A stretch of 64,000 nucleotides of DNA from Silurus meridionalis (lineage: Eukaryota > Chordata > Actinopteri > Siluriformes > Siluridae), in the NCBI RefSeq assembly GCF_014805685.1, contig NC_060899.1:11633954-11697953 (forward strand). Reading direction: 5' to 3'. Positions within the stretch are counted from its first letter, which is position 1. Each line of letters starts with the position of its first letter. The notes below the pieces were generated by a model. The model did not search any database, had not been told where the DNA came from, and saw only the letters and a program-made list of their open reading frames with translations. The translations under genes and the position numbers were made by a program. Below are positions 34,437 through 46,800 of this stretch, piece after piece.

Positions 34437-34672
34437 TTAGCAAAAATAATTAATCATGGTCATGTAAAAAGCATTTTATAATTTACAATGTGTACAACAA
34501 GAATAAAATTTACAATTATTTACAACCTCAAGCTCATTTGGTGTTTAAACCAGGCGTAGGGTTTAAACCTGACTGTAAACTTCATGACTAAAGGGTCCAT
34601 GGTAAGAGAAAAACAGTTCAGCTCTTCAGAGAACAGTTCAAAAGTGCAAACATCTGCCTTGCGTGAGTTGCA

Positions 34673-35464
34673 TTAACAGTTTAACTGACTTTGTGGAAGG
34701 AAGTGTGCAGGGTAGTTTGCAGGGAAGTAGCTGCTCCTGGACGCCCAGTTTGCCCATAATTTGCTAAAGTCTTGACAATGCTCATTGCTCTTCTTCACTG
34801 GAGTTTCAGAAGTGGCCGTTTCTGCTAGAGACCAGATTTTCGGTTTCTGTCCATTAGCATTTTCTTTACACTCCTTCCTCGCAGATTCACAGCCAGCCTC
34901 GCTGTTTCCGGTCGTAACCTCAACCGAGCCGGAAGTGTCACCCACATTGGGTGTTTCGAGTCCCTCCGTGAGGCGTTCCTCAGCCTGGCGCGGGGACGCG
35001 CTTTCTCCTGCGCACAGCTCCTCCTCAGCATCAGCATCGACATCAACAACCTGAGAGTCGATGTCGACCTCATCATCCGAGCACCTGTCTTTCTGCGAGG
35101 AGACATCTTCCTCTTCCTCCACCTCGCTTTCATCGTCCTCGTCGCTCTTGGCTTTGGACGCCCAGCTGACGCGGTTCTCTTTCTTGAGGCGTCGGCGCGC
35201 GTTGGCGAACCAGGTGGACACCTGAGTCAGGCTCATCTTGGTGACGATGGCCAGCATGATCTTCTCGCCCTTGGTGGGGTACGGGTTCTTCAGATGCTCG
35301 CTGAGCCAGGCTTTCAGCGCACCCGTGCTCTCCCGACTCGCCACTTTAGCGACGCGTCCGGGTTCGTCCGCCACCACGGGTCTGTACGGAGAGAAGTACG
35401 CCCCGCCGCGGCTCAGCAGAGCCTGGTGATAGGGGGAAGCCGCTTTCATGTCATAGGAGCTTCC
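34673..35464 (-). CDS. irx7: irx exon 2 (homeodomain to stop)
   Basis: After TTTTCCAG the exon reads [20 protein letters not shown], then the homeodomain, acidic region, [12 protein letters not shown] and the C-terminal tail ending FLPQSQLNC with TAA. The join with exon 1 is phase 0. Confidence 0.9.
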   Translation of the reverse strand, partial: GSSYDMKAASPYHQALLSRGGAYFSPYRPVVADEPGRVAKVASRESTGALKAWLSEHLKNPYPTKGEKIMLAIVTKMSLTQVSTWFANARRRLKKENRVSWASKAKSDEDDESEVEEEEDVSSQKDRCSDDEVDIDSQVVDVDADAEEELCAGESASPRQAEERLTEGLETPNVGDTSGSVEVTTGNSEAGCESARKECKENANGQKPKIWSLAETATSETPVKKSNEHCQDFSKLWANWASRSSYFPANYPAHFLPQSQLNC

Positions 35465-35882
35465 CTGGAAAATGATTGAAAAGAAAAATGCAATTAGTTC
35501 ACTTGTAGAAACTCTTATATTTGCGTAATTTCGGCGTGCGTAATTACGCACTACACACAACATGCACGGAAAACGAATTCCACTAAATCACTCTGGTGAA
35601 CATCAAATTCAGTTTGAAAACGCATTAAAACTAAAAGCAGAGGTCAGGATTAATTGCACCTACCATATGTGACACGTGTCCAGCATGTGGGAACGGAATA
35701 AACGTGTATCCCGGTATTCCTGAAAAAGGCAGAGGAATCCCAGCCATGGCAGCAAGATGGGGAGGTGGATGAGGATGTTGCTGTTGCACCCCTGGCCCAC
35801 ATCCTAGCATCTGATATCCAGCAGGCATGGAGACGTTCCTGTCCACAAAGTAGTGACCAAATCCGCTTGGAGAAGCAGGCAT
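34673..35882 (-). CDS. irx7: Iroquois-class homeobox gene, probably irx7
   Basis: Two exons encode 336 aa. The homeodomain at about residues 112-172 is TALE type with the PYP insertion ([20 protein letters not shown]) and the recognition helix [10 protein letters not shown]. An acidic stretch follows ([12 protein letters not shown], about 180-192), then the Iroquois motif [12 protein letters not shown] at about 280-291. I find no clear Iro box, and the protein is shorter than the roughly 450-550 residues usual for IRX1-6. The short form and a divergent N-terminus ([20 protein letters not shown]) favour teleost irx7. Iroquois proteins are transcription factors for neural, retinal and axial patterning. 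A TATA box 56 bases upstream supports this start over an in-frame ATG at 35981 that lies upstream of the TATA box. Confidence 0.85.
35664..35882 (-). CDS. irx7: irx exon 1
   Basis: 73 codons from ATG, with a His/Pro-rich stretch ([10 protein letters not shown]) and a hydrophobic [12 protein letters not shown] block typical of Iroquois N-termini. It ends in phase 0 at the donor GTAGGT. Confidence 0.85.
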
Positions 35883-35937
35883 CCTAATAACCAGAGCATC
35901 AAAAGTTGGTGTGATCGCTCTCCGAGAGCGCAGGTTC

Positions 35938-35971
35938 GCTTTATAGGTGGGGAGGCAGCAATGGGCGGGGC
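35938..35971 (-). promoter_or_regulatory. irx core promoter: TATA box and GC box
   Basis: On the minus strand CTATAAAGC (35938-35946) lies 56 bases upstream of the chosen start codon. A GC box (GGGCGGGGCC on the plus strand, about 35963-35971) sits just upstream. The spacing predicts a very short 5' UTR. Confidence 0.6.
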
Positions 35972-36109
35972 CAAGTGACATGACTGACAGTTGTAGCCCC
36001 CCCTCCGACCCCCCCCAAAAAGCCCTGAGCTTTCACTCGGACCCAAAATCCCTTCAAAGGAGAATTCCGCTGTTCCTTTTAACGGCCCCTAAAAAGCCAT
36101 TAAGCACAC

Positions 36110-36195
36110 GATACTTATCTGAGTCCTGCGATCTGCATTGTGGCACAGATAAATAGCAATGCCTCATTTGAAATTCACATCATTGGAGATAAGGC
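36110..36195. promoter_or_regulatory. Cluster of GATA motifs upstream of irx
   Basis: Three GATA-type motifs (TTATCT near 36115, AGATAA near 36148, GAGATAAGG near 36185) lie within 80 bases, 170-250 bases upstream of the TATA box. Confidence 0.35.
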
Positions 36196-36196
36196 C

Positions 36197-36480
36197 ATCT
36201 TAAAGGATACCCTTTAGACGACCACGATGGTGAGGAGGATGAGGATGATGATGATGATGGCCATTGCATTACATATCTACATCTCAATATTAAACAACCC
36301 TCTTAAAGGATACCCTTTAGACGACCACGAGGATGATCATAAGGATGAGGTTGATAAGGATGAGGATGATGATGGTCACTTTACAAATCTACATCTCAAA
36401 ATTAAACAGTCCTCTTCAATGATACGCTTAGTGTATCCACGAGGATGAGGATGATGAGGGTCAATGCATTACAAATCTAA
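36197..36480. repeat. Minisatellite of ~105-110-bp units upstream of irx
   Basis: Two clear units start at AAGGATACCCTTTAGACGAC (36203 and 36307) and a diverged third near 36418. Each is followed by a GAGGATGAGGATGATGATG tract and by CATTACAAATCTACATCTCA-like sequence. Confidence 0.8.
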
Positions 36481-37036
36481 ACATGCAACCATGCATTAAG
36501 CATGAAGTGCGTTCATACACAAACATTTGCAAGTAAAGTGATCCTGGGTTGAATCTCGAGTATATAAAAATAAATAAATAAAATTGTGTACTAGTAAAAT
36601 CATACACTTTATGTCACAGAACATCAGCGACAGTAAAAAGGCATGATTGCAAAAATAAAAAATAAATCAAAATCCAAGCGCAAATGGGTGCATGTTAAAT
36701 CTAATAATAATTCAGATTGTTTCATCTCGGAGTGTGTGAACAGGACGAGGCGAGACAGCAATGGAGGGAGATTAATGGGAATTTGATTAACAACACCGTG
36801 TCATGGCGCAGTTTGACACCTCGGAACAATCTGCCACTGAACCAGGACTGAACTTTACAGCTTTTATCGGAACGGGTCAAATGATTCGCTTTAAAAAAAA
36901 AACCCGAACAGGATAAACCGTTTCCACCTGACACTGGGAAAAACGAATTTATTTTATGTTCGTGTTTTTTCGGAGTTTTTTTCTTTGTTTCTTCACAGAA
37001 GTGCGCAAGGAAATGAGCACACCGCTTCTGTCCACC

Positions 37037-37099
<63 letters not shown>

Positions 37100-37190
37100 C
37101 AGCATTATAAATATTATTCTTATTATTATTATTATTATTATTATCAGCATTATAAATATTATTCTTATTACTATTATTATCATCATTATA

Positions 37191-37232
<42 letters not shown>
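37037..37232. repeat. (TTA)n microsatellite cluster
   Basis: Several trinucleotide blocks are separated by two copies of CAGCATTATAAATATTATTC. Confidence 0.95.
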
Positions 37233-37238
<6 letters not shown>

Positions 37239-38017
37239 CACTATTATATAATATTCCCCTAGTAAAAATAGCATTTTGTCGGTGAAACAGAACCCTCAAT
37301 ATTTTATATTTTTATCCTTTACTAAATGGTTATTAGCTTACTATATGTATTTATATTATTCATTTATTTCTTAAAATGTAATTTAATAAACGATACGTGA
37401 CATTTTTATTGTTGTTTTTTCCTCAAAGATGGAGTGTACATCCTTTTTTAAAATATATACATTAAAGTGAATACTTGAATCGTGATTATTACATTGTTTT
37501 GTTCATTGTTTTTTTTATTTAAAATATTTTTGGAGCCATATTTCAAAAAGAAAACAAGCGACAAGTTTGACATTAGTAAAAAAAAAAGTATGTGATGAGA
37601 TAAATTAAAAAAAAGTAGAATAAAATGTAAAAAGGATACTAAAATAAAATAATAGAATAAGTGTAAAATAGAATGAAATATGTAGAATAAAATAGGCATA
37701 ATAAAATAACATTATATAAGTATAATAAGATCAAATATATTTTTGAATAATAATAAAATCTCTAGTTTTTCTGGTTGGAATTGGGTTTGAGCAGGAAAGA
37801 GATTTGAGTGGCTGTGAGTCGCTTGTTGTTTCGGTTGTTGTAATGAAATGGGTCTAAGTGAAACAGGTGTTGACTAATGTATATGATAATGACAGCAGAA
37901 CAGATGCTAATGCCGCATTGTTCCAGAGGCGCAGATAAGATTAGAATTCCACAACATCCATGCGAATAGAGCTGCTGCTCTCCCCTGCGAAGAAAAGCAC
38001 CACAAACACGGCCGAAA

Positions 38018-38020
<3 letters not shown>

Positions 38021-38077
<57 letters not shown>

Positions 38078-38092
38078 ACACACACACACACG
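38021..38092. repeat. (CA)n microsatellite
   Basis: A CA run with one CAGACA interruption. Confidence 0.95.
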
Positions 38093-38349
38093 CATGCACA
38101 TACTTTCAATAAGAAAGTTGCAGGAAATCTACATGCACTACTCAATGTACAGGAACAGATCAGCTCTAATAAAAGCTTGAATAATGGACATTACAAGCCA
38201 TGTCATTTTTCTATGAACTATTATTCATTATTTTATTTTCAATAATGTAATCATTTAGAAATACAGGTCTGTTTGTGTGTGTGTGTGTTAGAGAGATTTG
38301 GAAAATAATTAAATAATTAAATATTTCAATAATAGTTTATCATGATTAA

Positions 38350-38351
<2 letters not shown>

Positions 38352-38384
<33 letters not shown>

Positions 38385-38413
38385 TGATGATGATTGTGAT
38401 GATGATGATAATA

Positions 38414-38481
<68 letters not shown>

Positions 38482-38482
38482 G
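38352..38482. repeat. (AAT)n microsatellite
   Basis: AAT blocks are separated by a GATGAT stretch. Confidence 0.95.
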
Positions 38483-39432
38483 AACAGCTGAAAAGCTTCA
38501 AGAACAAATTTCGCCTCTTCTGTACAATGGCCTGAACAGTGAGCACAGATCAGGGATTATGCTGCAAACAGCTCAGGGCAACAATCACTGTGTCCATCAT
38601 TCACAGCTCTGTTTTCTTTCCTTCCTCCATTCTCTGACTGCACACAATGCAGGTGTTACACATGCTCCAGCAGGTCAAGTTAACACCGTTTGCCTAAAGG
38701 ATGTTACTCGTTTGCAAAGAGAGTACAGGAGGCAAAGGGGGATCTGCACTATAGTCACAATGTTATCTAAAATATAATGAGGAGAGAACGAGAGTTTTGG
38801 CAACCAAACAGAGACTATAGAATGTCAGGCAACAGGTTTTTTATTTAATGTAAAGAACAATTTGATAGAAAGAGTTAGCTTTTTTCAGTCTTCAGTCTTT
38901 CAGATTATCAGATGTAAAAAAAAAAATAATAAATCTGTATGCAAACCTCATTAAACCTGTTGTCTTTGATAAAGCGCACAATTAAATTTGGATGCCGTTT
39001 GTAGTACTGAAAGATAAAAAAAAAAAAAAGAATGGCCTTTCCAAGTCAAACTGAGAAGAACAGACCACAGTATGTACGACCTAATGAGTTGATAATGACA
39101 GTGGCCAAAAGGTGTGACTTCATTTAGTGGCCCCTGCATACCACTGAGATAACAAAAGGCCTGAGCGTGTAATTAGGATAGACCATAGTCTGGACTGAAT
39201 AAGGTCTGTTAACAAAAGCTTGAAGGGAATCCACAGAAAGCATTTAACACTCTGACACCTTCGCCATGTTAGTTTTTCTTTCCGAAGCGAGTTCCTGATT
39301 ACTGCCGAGGAAATACTTCAGCTTGTGAAACACTTTGACGTGTTTTTTTTACTTTTCGTGAGAATATACAACACAAGCTTGATTTGATGTTGAGAGTTTT
39401 GTAACCAAAGAATAATTGCAATTAAACATATG

Positions 39433-39435
<3 letters not shown>

Positions 39436-39506
<71 letters not shown>
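39436..39506. repeat. (TA)n microsatellite
   Basis: A perfect TA run. Confidence 0.95.
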
Positions 39507-39508
<2 letters not shown>

Positions 39509-39849
39509 CTATATAATATTAGAACTTAGATTAGCATTATTATTATTATTATAATTATTATTATTATTACTATTAATAGGCCACAAAATATTAAGACTTG
39601 CTTGGAAAATAATAAAAATAATATAGAGATGATCTATACACACTGTCAGCATATGTATCGTAATTTGAGACACTGAAAAATGTTCTCATGGCCTATATCT
39701 TTTATTTAAAAGTAGTTTATTATTAGACTATAGTGCCACACTGGCGTATTATTGACCCCCACACCCACAATCCACAAATGTTAGTGTTAAAAAAATTCAG
39801 ATTAAAGAATCAAATCAAACAGATAAGAAAAAAGAAAAACACCCCACAA

Positions 39850-40320
39850 TCTGAAAACCACTGTGTTTCTCCTCGGCCCCCCCTGAGCCCCCTATTGGAA
39901 GCACTAACAGGATTTACCGAGGCCTCGGTCCCAAATGGAGGGCTGTTAGCATAGCGTGAATGTTATCAATGCTGTCCCACCTCTTTGCTATCAATTCTCC
40001 CCCCCACCTCCAGCCCATCTTTTGTCGTTTTCCTTATCAGCCCTACTCCATCACTCCCTCTAACAGAGTAGTGGCACTGTAAGCGAACCGCCAATGGGAG
40101 GATGGCTTTGTTAAGAGATCGAGCAGGTCCTGCCCCCCGCTCTCTCTCCTGGGGGTGATTTGATTGACGGCCCCTGCGTGGGCTGAGTGACAGGTGGCAT
40201 TCGTTAGCCTGAGACAAACACTGCAGGCCTGGCTCATGCGAAGTCCCTAGTGGCGTGTGTGAGAGAGATCAAGCTTTGACTTGATTTCTGCATGCTCTAA
40301 TTACCTTATTACCACATACA
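39850..40320. promoter_or_regulatory. Candidate irx enhancer block between irx and sowah
   Basis: A GC-richer, repeat-free 470-bp segment in otherwise AT-rich DNA. It has TGATTTGATTGACGG (Pbx-like TGATTGAC) and GAGTGACAGGTGG (TALE-like TGACAG) near 40155-40197. There is no coding frame. Conservation was not tested. Confidence 0.35.
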
Positions 40321-40397
40321 AAACGCTTACGACAATCATTTCCTACTTTATATATGTGCTGTTTATTATGTAAGGCTATTGTAATGTTTATACACTT

Positions 40398-40690
40398 AGT
40401 CAAGTCAAGTCAAGTCAAAAAGCTTTTATTGTCATTTCAACCATATATAGCTGACGCATTACACAGTGAAATGAAACAATGTTCCCCCTGAACGCTGATA
40501 CAACAACAATCACAGAAAACACAGGGCTAAGGACTAGTAAGTGTCCTCGCCACATAAAGTGCATCGTGTGCAACCTGGTGCAAACACAAGACAGTGCACA
40601 AGACATTGCAAAACAATTCAGGACAGCGCAACACAAGACAAATACACAAAACACAAAATAGCACCGCCAGTAAACCCGTTGTAGTCTCAC
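40398..40690 (-). mobile_element. Non-LTR/SINE-type repeat, family A copy 1
   Basis: It starts with four AGTCA-type units and AAAAAGCTTTTATTGTCATT. It later contains GTGCAAACACAAGACAGTGC and AAAATAGCACCGCCAGTAAA. The same order is found at 56293-56640. Confidence 0.6.
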
Positions 40691-41139
40691 ACACACACAC
40701 TATTAGTCACACTATGACACTATAATTTGCACTGTGATTAACAACATGCACATTTATATAGAAGTGCCAGATGTAAGATGTGTCTCTGAAACTAGAGAAA
40801 ATCCAAAATATGAGGTAGAAAAATACGACCTGTTTCACGCCTCTACACCTTTACAGAAAATGCATGTTCAAGCCGTATTCGAACAATCACACGATTCACG
40901 GTTTATATATTTATTTTTAATAGCACGTGAGAAACTTTTTTGACATGTAGGTGCTATTTATTACACTTTATAAATAATACTCATGATGGCTAACCTAATG
41001 ATGATGAGAAAACACATGTATACAGACCGTAATATGAAATTTTTACACGAATAAAACTACGAATTGCAGAAATTCGAAATTTCTAGACAATTTTCGTTCC
41101 TACGAATTGTCCTGTGTGGGTTTATTGAGTGAAATAATG

Positions 41140-41350
41140 GGGAAAAGGGTACCTTATTGGTTAGGATGGTGGCCTTCTATTAGCAAGATCTTGAGTTCAA
41201 ATCCCACTCTTGGGCCCTTGAGCGAGGCCCCTTAATCCTCTGTAGTAGGGATGATTAATCTTTAATTATACATTATATATAAATGAGTATCATTGAGATT
41301 GACGATAGTCGCTCTGGATAACGACACCTGCCAAACACAGAGATGTAAAA
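41140..41350 (+). mobile_element. tRNA-derived SINE copy
   Basis: A tRNA-like start (TACCTTATTGGTTAGGATGG) and a B box (GAGTTCAAATCCCACT) are followed by GGGCCCTTGAGCGAGGCCCC. It ends near GTCGCTCTGGATAACGACAC and CTGCCAAACACAGAGATGTA. Confidence 0.7.
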
Positions 41351-41869
41351 TATTCGGCTAATTCGATTGTTCTCCTCATCTGGCCACATATCATTGGTCA
41401 TGCCATTGACCGAAGTCTGATATAAAAAATCCAGTGTGACTTATACTTCACACTCTCACTAGAGACAGCTACGTGTCCTGGAGTGTCACCGTGTTGGTCT
41501 GATACATAGCATAGGTGGATTAGCCGGTGTTTCATCACACCAGGGAAAAATGTCATGCGGCAGAACAGAAACGTGGCACTAATTGATCGATGTCGTAAAG
41601 AATATCTATAAGAACTTAGTAGTTTCAGTGCTGTTTCAAAATGTCACACTTTTTTATTTTATTTTATTTTATACAATGGCCAACTTATGCTAGTCTAAAA
41701 ATTGAGTCGCTATGACATCACAATTCTATTTACGCATTACAATAATCATAATCTGCAGAGAATGCAGCGCAGATGATGACGATGAAGAGTGTCCTTGCAA
41801 GCGTTTTTTATTTTGTATTTTTTTTTTTTTAGATTAACAAATGTACTTTTATGCAGCCGTATTTTTCCC

Positions 41870-42300
41870 CACCTAGCGCTCACAATCAATACCTGGGGTG
41901 CTTGTAAAGCATCTGTGATGTGACATCTACATTTTGGGCCATTTGTAAAACAAAGGCTACAAGGAAGCTGGAGGCCTCGGGCCTTCGAGTTTCACCCCCC
42001 CTCCTTTCCCCGGCACAATAGCAGGCCAGGAGTGCAGCGGTAGGGAGCAGCCCTCAGATGGAAATGAGCAACCAAACCAACAATGTAGCGCCTAATCTCT
42101 TCAGAGAGCCAGGAGTCAGTTACACACAGCAGTGTGGACCTCTCTGTGCTTTTCACTACAAGCGGCCTCGTCATTGAAACAGCACCCCCTCCACCCCCCA
42201 ACCCACCCACCAACTCCCTCCTACACCTTTCCTCCGAGCGCATACACGCTCATACACATACACATACACCCCTGACCCCCCTCGTGTGCAGCCGCAGGAT
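41870..42300. promoter_or_regulatory. Candidate irx enhancer block
   Basis: A long unique segment of raised GC between irx and sowah. It contains the 16-base word CCTAATCTCTTCAGAG at 42091, repeated exactly in the next block at 42421. There is no coding frame on either strand. Confidence 0.35.
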
Positions 42301-42359
42301 CCTCTTACACACAGGCAAGATACAAGCTACAACAGAAGGAGTTGGGGTGTAAAAGGCTT

Positions 42360-42770
42360 GAGGGGGGGTGTTCTAGACCCCTCAAAGCATAGGATTAGAG
42401 CTAATGTGCCCTCCTCGGGTCCTAATCTCTTCAGAGGGCTGATTTTGTTTGAGGGCTGCAGGGCAGTCAGATAAGTATCTATTACAGCAAGTCCTTCTTA
42501 TCCTCCCAACAACACCCCTCCTAGTAAGAAAACGAGGGCTCGAAAGCACTCGCATGTCCACCCTCTCAGCCCTCTGATACCTCCAAGCCGCAAAAGCAAG
42601 TGCTGCCCTTTTTAGCGGCTAAGCTGGAATTAAGGGCTCAAGCCTTATGGAGGACCAACAGGGCCCATATTTACTCCATCTGGGGGAGCTCAAAGCCGAG
42701 CGATCGAGGTGAATCAAAGGCAGGGCGAAAAGAAAGGAGGGAGGATAAAAAGAGTCTCACCGATTAGCTG
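42360..42770. promoter_or_regulatory. Candidate irx enhancer block
   Basis: A unique segment with CATAGGATTAGAGCTAATGT (TAATCC and TAAT cores), CCTAATCTCTTCAGAG at 42421 and GTCAGATAAGTATC (a GATA-type site). Repeat-free and non-coding. Conservation was not tested. Confidence 0.35.
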
Positions 42771-43224
42771 AAGGATAGGTGGGAAGCCGCGCAGGAACCA
42801 AAACGGGGGATCTGATAGGGTGTAATCTTGTTAGGATCATCCATGAGCCGGATGACGAGACTGGAGAATGCCATTTATTATCATAAGTGTCTAAAAGTTG
42901 ATTGGGGGAAAAAGAAAGCATGCTTTGAGAAGATTTAGTTTGCAGGTGATGAATTTTTTTTGTAAAATCGGTTGACTCAAAAAAGCTGAGAAAAGGAAAG
43001 CCAGTTCTGGATTTAGTCATGAGAGAGAAATGCGCTGATGATTAACAATGACATCAGAACAGCGAGCAAATGTGTGCCAATGTAGACAAAACACACCAAA
43101 ACATGTCAGTGAGTCAAAAAATATATATATTTGTTCATGTCATGATCATCTGAAAAAAAATAGGCCTTATTAGAACAGAAAACAAACGTGAAAACACATT
43201 TTACACTCAAGGCAAAAATGCTAT

Positions 43225-43234
43225 TTTATTTATT
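43225..43234 (-). terminator. sowah polyadenylation signal(s)
   Basis: Overlapping AATAAATAAA on the minus strand, about 410 bases after the sowah stop codon. Confidence 0.5.
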
Positions 43235-43640
43235 GATTAATTTTTTATATTTTAATCCGAAAAATCTATTATGAGCTTCAACAAGACGTCACTGGTATAA
43301 AACGTTTCATTTAAAAGCAAATGAACTGCAATATGCAAAATAGTCATGTGAGGTGAGAAAAATAGCAACCGGTCAAATGCGGTTCATTCGGCTTTGGAAA
43401 GCATGTAGCAGCATTAAAACAATATATATATATTTATATAAGAGATTAGATATTATAAAGCCATATGACTTGAAACATCATAGTGTATAAAAAAAAAATA
43501 GACAACTCAAAAACATAAATAAAACAAAAATTATTTAACATGAACAAGAAAAAGAACAAACACCAGGTCCATAAATGCGTTCCTTGTAAAAGAACCAATT
43601 GTGCTCGACCCCCCGGTTACTGTACAGCAGCGATCACTGT

Positions 43641-43819
43641 TCAGCGAGAGAACTTCCTGGGTCTGAATGCAGGGACCACGAGCTGATGCGGGACGCTCCT
43701 TTCCTCTGGGACGGGTGCCAGTTCTTCTGCAGAACCCCATTTCTTCCGTGACTGAAACAGAGACGTTAGCTTCCTGTTGCGGCGCTCGGTCACCTGCGTG
43801 GGGCTGTGGTATCCGGCAT
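43641..43819 (-). CDS. sowah: sowah last exon (C-terminal KWGSAEEL motif, stop)
   Basis: It begins AGYHSPTQVTERRNRKLTSL, contains FQSRKKWGSAEELAPVPEER and ends PAFRPRKFSR with TGA. A basic stretch plus the WGSA-acidic-L motif is the SOWAH C-terminal signature. Confidence 0.85.
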
Positions 43820-46800
43820 CTTCAACGGAAAAGAAACAACTCAAAACCAACACCTAGTATTACTCATATGCCACTCATAGCATCTCACTAGAGAGTTGTC
43901 GTAACTCAGAACCTGACACATCGCGGGTGGATTCTTTGTTTCAGTTGGTTCCCAATGTAGCACACTTAACCTGAGAAGATCCCAATAAACATGCTTAAAC
44001 CTCCCTTATACGTTTTCTTTTTCCTGTCTCTTCAACACACTCATAACACCAGTCAGACTCTATTCTACTCTCATGTATAAGTGCCTGATTATTATTGTTT
44101 TAATTATAAATAGGTTACATGAGTTTGATTAGGCTAAATAGGTTGTATCACGCTACTTCTATTGTATCTAATAAGTTCTATGCTAGTTATTAGGTCAATT
44201 TGTTGGATTAATATCGGTTTGATTAAAACGCACGCTAGGTTGATTTGAATGAGGGAGTCCCTCCCTTTCTGGAGTATATATAAGCGATTTACGGATCAGT
44301 CGCCTTACGAGTCGCGGTCGCAATTATTTTCACGTAAATAACTAGCAATTATTTTCAAAATAGAAAGAATACAATGATTCCAATCACATAATGGAATGAC
44401 CCATAATTCTAGCCTTGACAGCGGTAACCGAAGGTTTCTGAAAAAGCAAAAAAAAAAAAAACGTCCATCCTGAAGACTTTCTATAATCACACTCTTGATG
44501 TCACCCAAATGAGTCTGGTTCCTCTCAAGGTTTCTTCCTCATAACATCTAAGGGAGTTTTTCCTTGTCACAGTCGCCACGGCTGCTCATCAGGGATAAAT
44601 GCACACCATTCACCTTAACTCTGTTGTCTGTTGTGAAAAACGCTATAGAAGTAAACTTGACTTGACTTGACTTTCCTGCGCCAGAACTATAACTCAAATT
44701 TTAAAAACAAATAATAATAGAAATATATAATCTGCTCTTTTTTTAAATATAAAAGCCTGCTATCCGATTTTCCTTTGTACGTTCTTACGTTCTCTTCTTC
44801 AAAAACTGATCAACCCCTTCTGACCAATCAGAGCAGAGCACTTAATGGTACGGTATAAGGTGTGCACACATGTTGAAAATGATTTGAATTATTATTTAGA
44901 ATGCGCCGAACCACAATAAGGGGCTTGTAGTAGTCATTCAGGAAGACATTCAGTTGCAGTTTAGAGGTTTGATATGTGGGTGTGCACCATCAAGAGACAC
45001 GGCTCTATTAATACATTGAAAGGTAGAGGCGTTTGGTATGACTGTGATTACTCACTCGGATCAGTGCTGTCCTCCGCTTTCTGTAAATTCAGGTAATGGG
45101 ATGCTAAGTGGCCGCTGTAGTCACGAACATTCTCCTTTGCACCTATTTGACAAGACGGAGTATCAATGTAAGCATGTTATTTATTACATCATTATTATTA
45201 GTAGTAGTCGAATTAGTAGTAGTACAAATTCAATCAAATAAAATAATATTAAATATAGTTTAATTAAATATTTAGGCCACAAAGATACAAAATTCTTAAT
45301 TCTGATCAATCAGAAGGTTTTGATTCCTTTTGTATTACAGCAACCCACAGAGTTTTGTATCTATGTATTGAATACATTATAATATTATACATTACAATAA
45401 TTATTATTTACTATAATTATTAAAATATGATTTAATGTAATATTCTTTTAATAAGCGTTTTTTTTTTTTAATAAGCATTTTTCTCTCTCAATATAACAAC
45501 ATTCACAGCCTTTCTTTGTTTCGTTAGTTAGTGAGGGTCTCCACCTCTAAACTGCTTCAGCGGATGTTCTACAGTTGTAAGCGGAACAAAAATAGGCACA
45601 AAATGATTAGCTGTCAATTATCAGCTATCGTTCGCTTAATAGATAGAAAAGGATTGTTTGGAAAGTTTGGTGCTGATGGTCTGTTATAGGAAAAGCATCA
45701 ATTTTGCAGTAGCCCACCCTTTCATAGATCTGTTATGTTACTATAACAGCGTTTAAATCGTTTGCTTTATTTTGAGAGAAGAGTTTGTTGAAACGTGTTA
45801 CCAACATAACTACTGGTTAGTTACGACTTTCTCGTGTATCTCATCTCTTCATAAGCTGGTCCCAATTGAATTGAAATATAGAATATAGAAATATAGAAAT
45901 TGGCAAGAAAACACCTGCCCGTAGGCTTCAATTTAAGGGTAGTTTGGAGTGTTTCTACTACAGGAAACATGCTGATCTTCACATCTGCACAGATTTAGTG
46001 TCATTATAATACAGAGATCACTAATCCATGATAACATGAACAGGGACTTACCGTAGGTTTGGACGAGTAAATTAAATATATGCATATGACGATGTAGTGC
46101 AGCAATGTGTAAAGGTGTGTATCCCTGGAAGCCAAAAAGATTTAGTCTCATTAGAAATAAAATAATATCATTTTGTTTAATATCGACAACAAAAAGAAAC
46201 AACGAAGACTTACACCCTAGCGCATCCAAAGCCACAAATCCGTCCGGCGTGCATAAATCAGAGTAGAATCGGGAAAGAAGCGAAAGACAGAAGGAAAGAG
46301 AAAAAAAAAAAAAAACACGAGAGGGTGAGAGGACACAAATTAGGTGAGGTTACAGCAACAGACCCTAATAACAGCATGATAATTGGCTGGTAATTCAGTG
46401 CAATTGCTCCTCTCAGGGCCCAGCTATTGGAATACATGAGGACATTGTTTAGGGGAAGTGATTAACATGACACAGTTTGATTTATGAACACGCGCTGTGA
46501 AGCAGAGTTCATTTGTACAGCTGGGGTTCTCAGTAAGTGGAGTTATGGCAGAAGTTTGGAAAGCAGGCAGGCATGGGAGAACGGCGTCACTGTAGATTAC
46601 CGATTTCCCGTAAGAAAAGAGGACAAACTGGGGCAGGTACTTACATGCTGTAGAGAAAAAAAAGACAGAAAAAAGATATTTGCTGTTTAATTAATAAAGC
46701 TATAGAACAATAAATTGTTTTAAGACAAAAAAACAAACACCAGACTATCCAATGATCTACTGGAAAGGTTCTATTGAGTAAAACGTACGGCTTTGATGTT

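Noticed and set aside
35883..35981. Upstream in-frame ATG extending irx (MSLGPAHCCLPTYKANLRSR)
   Set aside because: It lies upstream of the TATA box, and the extension is unlike Iroquois N-termini.
36722..37186. Long frames of poly-Ile, poly-Asn and poly-Tyr
   Set aside because: These are all frames of the TTA trinucleotide repeat.
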